From NCBI GenBank assembly GCA_948099385.1, contig CANUEZ040000140.1, positions 4,030,001 through 4,094,000 on the forward strand: a DNA stretch of 64,000 nucleotides, in the 5' to 3' direction. Positions 57,101 to 64,000 of this stretch are shown piece by piece. How positions within the stretch are numbered: the first letter of the stretch is position 1; each line of letters starts with the position of its first letter. The position numbers and the translations under genes were made by a program. The notes beneath the pieces were generated by a model that was not told the origin of the DNA, made no database searches, and saw nothing but the letters and a program-made list of their open reading frames with translations. The DNA is from Fasciola hepatica. Taxonomy: Eukaryota; Platyhelminthes; Trematoda; Plagiorchiida; Fasciolidae.

Positions 57101-58012
57101 TGTAGATTATCACTAACCACAAAAATCGTTACCTCATCCCTGTCTTCGTAACACAATAGCTGACATTTGCTACGGAGAGCGAGCTAATCTAGTCCCGTGG
57201 GATTAGTCTTCTTTTTAATCTCCGTCGGTTAACGGATTAGTAAAATTGAAATTACTAAGTCACTCTTACAAGTTGAATGAGGAGGAAGACTTGCCTTTGT
57301 TTTCTGATGCTGAGTGGGTGTAAAAACCTAACTCCATTATTTCGTCGGCTGAGGTACACTGAGTGATAACTTGATAAGAATCACTAGTTATTTTTGTATA
57401 TTATCGAAACACCCTTTTGGATGATGATATCATCCGAACTAGTGGGGCACTTTGTTGGGAGATACGGATGCGTGGAGGCGATGGGATGGTTTTTGGTTCA
57501 GGTTACTTTTATTTCACAAGTGAAAAATGGGCATATCATGGACTGCCGACGAACACACTTTTTGAAATGATCCAAGTGGGAAAAGTGGCGGCCCACGGTG
57601 AGATTCGAACTCGTGCATGGTAGCCACTCATACCTCAGTACCACGAGTGGTCAACCGGCTGAGCTCAAGACTATACCTTAGGTGTTCTGAATGGTCGCGC
57701 AGGGACTACACAGTGTACCCACCCAAGATAAACTTGTACATGACGTCCACCGAAGCGAACTAAGTCGCAGTTTGTTTGCCTGCAACACCGACTGATAAAA
57801 AGCTTAGCCAAAGATTTTCGAAATCCAAATAATCAGTCTCAAGAAAAAGCATTCTCGCGATTTATCACCCGTGAACAAAGTAGGAAGCAAATTAGGAAGA
57901 CGGAAGAAATGCAACTGTATGTACAAAAATGCGGGGAAAAAGACCATCTTGCCTCTTCTCGTTCCATTGGAACTTTAGTAAAATGACAATAAAGGCACGA
58001 AAATGTACGTCG
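54200..58012. other. possible 5' flank of the minus-strand gene; repeats
   Basis: AT-rich, no supported gene. tRNA-like words mark probable SINE relics at about 56222-56290 (plus; 'gggttcaagtgccgg') and about 57585-57690 (minus; 'cgagttcgaatctc'). Open frames at 55695-55880, 56520-56747 and 57417-57623 (plus) are unrecognised. If exon A is the first exon, the promoter of the gene would lie just above 54200; no element is evident. Confidence 0.35.
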
Positions 58013-58282
58013 CGGTGGTGGTCCAGTGATGTACAACGTTTGATTATCACATCAAAATTCAGAGTTGAAAATCCCGCCACAACCGGCCACTTTAGCGATC
58101 GAAAGTAGTTCACTGCTATCAGGTTCATTCACAAACCTGACCATTTGGGACCCTATGTAGTAATCCAGTCCAAGTCTCGTGATCTGGATGCTGGTTATCC
58201 CTAACAGTGTATCTGGCCTTTGTGGCTATAGGGCACATCTCTAGTACTGCACTCATATGTAATCAGATAATAAAAAAAATCT
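58013..58282 (+). mobile_element. tRNA-derived SINE, copy B
   Basis: The head begins 'cggtggtggtccagtgatg' (A box TGGTCCAGTGA). The B box is eroded (GAGTTGAAAATCC, about 58062-58074). The body matches copy A closely: 'tgggaccctatgtagtaatccagtccaagtctc', then 'gatgctggttatccctaaca' and 'tggctataggg' are all paralleled at 41195-41285, at about 80 percent identity by eye. It ends in an A-rich run at about 58270-58278. Confidence 0.85.
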
Positions 58283-61200
58283 CGAAATAATCAGATGATT
58301 TATTTGGAAATCAACCAGAGTCAGATGACTGCTCTGACCGGAACTGTACCCAATGACGGTTAACTATTCAGGCTTGATGCAAAGATATGGAAGAAATATA
58401 AGCAGATGAATTTACACTCCGAATCATGAAACTTTTGTTGGTGACTGGTGCCTTATGGTTGGTATATGTAGCAAAACATCCCAGAATATTTAATCAGAGC
58501 TATGTGTCATAGAGGGCAGTTTCAGTGCGTGTTGTGTTTCCCGTTGCCCGCATTACTCTACCAAGCTCTTAGGCTGCGACAGCTCAGACTTTTCAATGGA
58601 ATAGTTCGCCACTCAGCACCCGTATGCACTAAGTTCCCTACGGGTGAACTACCATACACGAAGCTCACATTTGAGAAAGACGATGTTCGGATAGTGGGAT
58701 TGAGTATACCAGCTGCACCATATCCGTAGAAGGAAATTATTGATCACCGACCGAAGCTAGACTCTAAATATGTCATCTGGAGCAAAGTCGAAATCGTTTG
58801 GACCGAATCACGAGGCACAGACAGAGCTTTGAAACCACGAATCGAATACTCACTCTACGGTGTTAAAGGAATCCACCTCAAAAATTAGGTCCCACTAACT
58901 CAAACTGTCCTCTGTAGGCCTTGAAGCGACAATAAAATCCATAACAATTATTCTGGTTTGTTCGCTGAATTAAAAGCAAGGCTTAATCAGCAGGAAAAGA
59001 GAATCTGCAAATAAACAACAATACTCACTGGAAGTAGTTCTTGTGTAAATATCTTCGGAAGAAATTTGTTTGTGAAAGTGAACTCAAATTTCATTCGTGA
59101 CGCATGGCAAATTCAGTGAACAGAAAAATGATCCAGTTCGCGTTTATTGTTTCCGGTCTTCAAAAGGACAGTTACGACCACTGTGAACTCGGAATCTTAG
59201 GGCGGCCTTTGTAACAACCGTGTCATGATCAGCCATGTTATGCGTGATAACTCAGACACTATCTTTTTCATGACCTCACAGTGATTGAAAGTAATTAGGT
59301 GACATAATGCTACATTTTTTTTTCGAGAAAAGAGCTCATTCTAGGAAAAGGTAGCTTCAAAACCTTGACAGCGGTTGAATTAAAACTGGTATTTTCATTT
59401 GTATTTGATCAGATTTCTTTGTCGACTGACGTCCGCATTTAGGTCAAAAAAGATTTACACTTGACACTTAACCGAATCAATGGGATAAAAAAACGATTGT
59501 GTATCAAAATTGCCTAGAAATTCTGTCGAAACTCGTGCCCGGTTTGTGAGGATCCCATCCAGCTGTGGAAGGTCAGAGTTTTTGTAGATAATAATACAAG
59601 AGGTCGTGGGTCGGAAGGAAGAACGTGTAAAAGCGAGAGAGTTAACTGCGGACCGATCCCTGTGTAAAGGGTGAGTGCTGTCTGCAAGATAGTTCAGTTG
59701 AGGGTATGAAAGATACCTGGCTGATAATAGACAGACCTCGACAGAGAATTTGAAAATCTTTCTTCAGCAGACCAGCAAGTATAACAGGGGAACAGTAAAG
59801 TCCAACAGAAAAAACATGCTATTGCGCAAAAAAGGGAAATAACGCTCTGTTTCGGGCTATTGTCCAAGCAAACAGACGTTCAAATAAGTTTTCTACCTAA
59901 AGCTTCTCACTGAAGATGTAAGGTAGTATTCAAATTTTATAAACCTCTCCCTTGTCCCGAGTTTTTCTATGCATTGGGTTTACTGGTTATCTTCGGACTA
60001 TTTTCCGAGTTGACTGTGCACGATAATACCCCTGACACGTGTCGAGAATATTGCGTTTTTCAACGCACCTTTAGTCGCACAAGTTTCTCACATGTTTACC
60101 CCAAGTTCCAAATCCGAGAATAATGGCCATTGTGAAGGTGAAAAAACAAATCAGCGCTAACAATAGACTAGGAATTCCGTGTCCTGATATGTAGTTTATA
60201 GTCTTGTGTCATAAAAAGCCTAATCTGAAGATTAGCAGGTTTCTTTGCGCCACTCTGTTTCTAATATGCAGCTCTGTACTAGTCCCATGAGTCACGAATT
60301 CCTTTTCGCAAATATGACCTTTATTTCGCCTGGCTCATCGTATTCCCCGTTGCTCATGTCGCTACAGTAGAAGAGGTTTTCTACTGTGCCTATTCTTCAT
60401 GAACAGTGTTTAATACAACTTCCAGTTGATAATATACCGGTCTCTTCTCTTGCTCGGCACCATAAACCACTTCCCATTCACAAGGGCTTTAAAACAAGTT
60501 TAGTCAATCAGTGATAAGGTTATAATCTGTTTATACGAGTTTCTCTTCTGGGTGAATTCATTATCTGTTGAACAGTTTCGTACAGAATTATCCGGTCAAG
60601 GACTTCGGGTGTCTGTGAAAACTCGTCACAAAACACTTTCGAAATAATGTTTTATCAATATCAGTTGGCCCCGATAACCTCCAAACAACCTTTCTTTTGT
60701 TTAAAAGTCTGCATGCACAATTTCCTTTCTTAAATAAAAATGTTCGAATCGAAGTTCTAACGAAAATGTTTCATCTACTTATGGCGCTTCAGAGTGATCG
60801 TTGAATTTTCAATGGAATGCATCTACTGTTCAAGCCAATTTGATTCAACGGATGACGCGGTATTACTTTGTCATTATATGGTTGGTTCCTGCTAGCCGTT
60901 AAGTACCCACCAAGTGCGTGATTCGACTGTAAACGGGTCTCACAAAAGGTGGGTCGTTTTAGCCGAGACGTCGACCAACTACCATCTTTTTCCACAACAA
61001 TGTATTACCGAACAATAGAGACCTGCAAATAATGCGACAAACACTTCAAAATACTTTACTTAACGAAATACCTAGACCAGGTTTCAAGTTCTTACAGACT
61101 GTCATTACATTTGTCAAAACACTGCTTAAACCTCCAAACAAAACTTTTGGGTTGAACGATTTACACAGGTAGTAACTTTGTTCTTGTTGGAATCCTTTGT

Positions 61201-64000
61201 TCAACAGATGTAAGTAAATAATCATGGGTGAGGGGGGGGGGGAGAATTTAAAGTCTAGTAAAAATGTCACTTGTATTCTCTGTGAGGACTAATGCGAGCT
61301 CAAGAAACAATGGCATTTTCGTGCACTGGGTGATAACAAAAACAAATGATAAATAAAAAATAAATAAAAAGCGCGTTCGTGTGATTAAAATGACTTTAGT
61401 AAACCTCCTCTGCCAATGCCCTGATTTTTGCTACAAATCATGGTAATCGGCTGGCTGAAGAAAACACTACAATTGGCTACTTGGCTGTATTTCGTTTTAG
61501 GCTGGTTTGAAGCTTTGGAGTAAGGGTATAAGCCACTTGTATCAAGATCTTAAGAGTTTTGCGGAGGCTATTCTACACGGAAGCCACCAAGTTGGTGGAT
61601 AAGTTTTCTGGAGAATTCTGAATATGCGGAATACAAATAATCTAACTGACATCTCACAAAAGTTAGTGGGTGTAGGATGATTCGTTATGACTGTCATTTT
61701 TCAGATTGTTTGAATAACGGCTTAACCTATTTATGTGTGTGGGTGTGAAAAAAACATTTGTTTTCGTTTTATTCAAAATATTGGAAACACATACCGTTAT
61801 TCTCTGTGTAGAAAAACGTGATCCAAAAAGAATAGAATTATCATCTGGAATTTGATGGCTGAGAAGATTACCAACTGGTTACGGTTCTGGGTTAGGGTTT
61901 CAGAAAGACAGCGATAAAAGGCAATTAACATTTAGGGTATATTCCGTCAATTATATAGAAAACTTCTCATCGGGAATTTCCTGAGCGCTGACGAAGATCA
62001 AGTGCTTGCTCCTGGTGGGATTTGCTTTTCACCAGAATGTCACTTTTGGTCTCGGAAGGCATCCTGCTGGGTAGGTTGGTGACCCGTGTATTTTCACCTC
62101 TTTTCGAGGTTGCTTTCTTATTATTAATTTGAAATTATTCCCCTCCAGTTGGAAAAAGAAGTTTGCCTTTTATACTATGTTATAATACTGACATATTCAT
62201 ACTGATAATTTTATGCTTTATTTAGGTTACATCTCTCTGGTGTGAGTGCTCTGAAAAGTACAGTTTTTTCTTTCATACCAAATAATTTTCAGTGAAACAG
62301 ATGAACGAAAGTAAGTTCCCCTGATATATATCCAACTTGATTAACCGTGGAACACTGTATACATATTTGGGTTATTTTTAGTTCAGTTGAGTTGTTCATT
62401 TATATTTGCCTGTTTGTTTTTAGCAGTGACGCTTTCTGTCCCAAAGAAGATAAGTGAAATAAGTCAAAGCCATATGAAATACGGTTGAGATTGCCGTAAA
62501 GCATGCATTGCCTGCAGTTGCAACGGATAAAGAAGCACGACCAATTCACTGAATTGATGAAAAGACGTGGGAAAACAGAATAATTCGTTTAACTTGGAAA
62601 CAATTGTGCTTAGGAATAAAATAAACGGAGCCCCACTGTTTTTGCTGAGAGGTTTTTAGAGAAGAATTCTCAGTGTAGCACCTTCAAACAAATGATCTTA
62701 CCGACCGCTACTAACATCACGCATAAACTCAGTAACAATCATTTTATCGTCAACTCTATTAGAAACCATGTGATCTTTATACAGCTATTTCATTCCCATT
62801 AGGAATCGTCAGCAGAACACACCTGACAAGCCCCAAATGGGAGTCTGATCCGGGGTGAACGATAAGTCCCAACAAGGATGAAACAGCGGTGTAGTGCTTC
62901 TACTATTTTCAATGGTTTCAGTTTTTACACTGCAGGATTAACCTCATATTATGTGAAATATAATCCGCTACTCGTGTGTTTTAGAAACATCGATTAGATT
63001 TATAATAAGTCGAAGGATCCCATGTTCGACTTTTGTCTCGGATCATACCGACGTATTGATAAGCAAGTGACAACATGATGTTATAGAGGGAAAAAGACAT
63101 TCGCTGGATGAAAGTTTTCTCACATTTTTATTCAAACACTGTTGTTACAGACTCGAGCATTTTCTTTGATGGACTGTTTTCAACCACCTGCTCAAAGGGG
63201 GCAATACATATTTTAAACGAGTAACAACAGCCCCACCTTTGTGGACCCCAAACCGTGTTTTTCCCTCCGTGGCTGTGGTGCCTGCTCACTTGACCCCTAA
63301 CACGAATTACAAGCTTTTGATCAGCCCAATAGGGTAATCGGATTAGAGTTCTGAAGTAGGAACACCATCGGCGTTATTGTTTTCCGACTAATAATGAATT
63401 AATTTACGGTAATAACTCAAAACAAAAATAGAAGTAAGTGAACCAAACCCAGTTCCTTTTGCACGTGCTCTGAAATTGCTTCCCGATGAAGTGGATTGAA
63501 TAGCTTTTTGTTTTGTTTGAATCTTTCACACAGACCCACACCTCTCTATCAGATCCTCACAATTTACTAAGGTAAATTACTGGGTAACTGGACCTCTAAA
63601 TCCGTAGCAGCTAGGGTTTCATGACGCCCCTGTTCGTTGTTTAAGCGGGACGCATAAAATTTCATTACTTCGTTCGTCTTTTACAGTGTGCTTATTTGGT
63701 TCACTAGGAAAATTGAAATGAACAGGTCTCAGTCAATTTCAGTCGCAGACATTCCAAAATTCTGTGTCATCCACCACAGAGTCGTTGTTTTCTCTTCATT
63801 GATTTCATATTTAGACTGCGGGAGTGAGTGATAGGAACGAATCAAAGTTCATTCAGTTATTTCCAGTGATAAGAAATTTCACTTTTAGGCTTTCATCAAA
63901 ATGTTTGTGTGACTATCGGACTGCCCGAGATGAAATTAGAAATGACACCAACTAACACAGAAGTGTATTGTTAGGTGAGCGTGCAAATTAAGGCGTTTTC
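58283..64000. other. unassigned AT-rich sequence to the window end
   Basis: No gene is supported. A minus-strand stretch around 58500-58730 contains GNLVHTGAEWRTIPLKS, which faintly resembles an LTR-element protease ('FLVDTGAE.SV.P') but lacks the DTG aspartate; it is too weak to call. A tRNA-like repeat fragment at about 62808-62870 (minus) resembles 28055-28125. Homopolymer and A-rich runs occur at 61231-61243 (G) and about 61345-61372 (AAATA units). Frames at 60789-60995 and 61046-61270 are unrecognised. Confidence 0.35.

Noticed and set aside
58500..58730. LTR-retroelement protease (HTGAEWRTIP)
   Set aside because: The DTG aspartate is absent and no gag or RT remnant is nearby; the resemblance is too short.
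60789..60995. Minus-strand RT-like fragment ('EKDGSW')
   Set aside because: Only six residues resemble the RT fingers motif and nothing supportive follows.

Overview
The window looks like animal nuclear DNA that is mostly transposable-element sequence. It has no bacterial gene organisation, no long intact ORF, canonical GT/AG splice signals, AT and ATT microsatellites, tRNA-derived SINE-like repeats, and decayed CR1-like LINE and Ty3/gypsy reverse-transcriptase genes. The mixture would fit a repeat-rich flatworm such as a diphyllobothriid tapeworm. That assignment is inferred from general impression and is not proved by any marker here.

Left part (1-24.7 kb; GC-richer). A minus-strand Ty3/gypsy pol remnant lies at about 0.8-3.0 kb. 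A 5 kb purine-rich block (3.05-8.05 kb) and a pyrimidine-rich block (9.3-11.1 kb) surround an unidentified segment. A plus-strand CR1-like LINE (about 11.9-14.8 kb) keeps endonuclease, RT and C-terminal segments, all frameshifted. A second, minus-strand CR1-like LINE (18.07-23.5 kb) has ORF1, endonuclease, linker, RT and C-terminus. Its endonuclease region is split by a plus-strand, 5'-truncated LINE (about 20.8-22.5 kb). This nested pair lies between two copies of a short direct repeat (16.5-16.74 and 24.2-24.6 kb).

Middle (24.7-45 kb; AT-richer). A near-perfect inverted repeat has 788-bp arms (25328-26115 and 27139-27926) around a spacer of about 1 kb. It is followed by a minus-strand remnant of a transposase-like gene (28.5-29.6 kb), a single exon-like ORF (31.15-31.33 kb), a minus-strand Ty3/gypsy gag-protease remnant (33.8-34.9 kb), two hairpin MITE-like elements (35.9 and 42.9 kb), and RT and integrase pieces of a further Ty3/gypsy family on the minus (38.8-40.6 kb) and plus (43.2-44.2 kb) strands.

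Right part (45-64 kb). On the minus strand, six exon-like segments between 54.2 and 47.3 kb (possibly a seventh at 46.1-46.3 kb) have splice-like boundaries and compatible phases, and join into one open reading frame of about 250 codons. This is the best candidate for a real host gene, although I could not name its family. The rest is intron-like or intergenic AT-rich sequence with SINE copies and microsatellites. Apart from this gene, nothing in the window appears functional; the coding relics show how successive transposon families inserted into and rearranged the locus.
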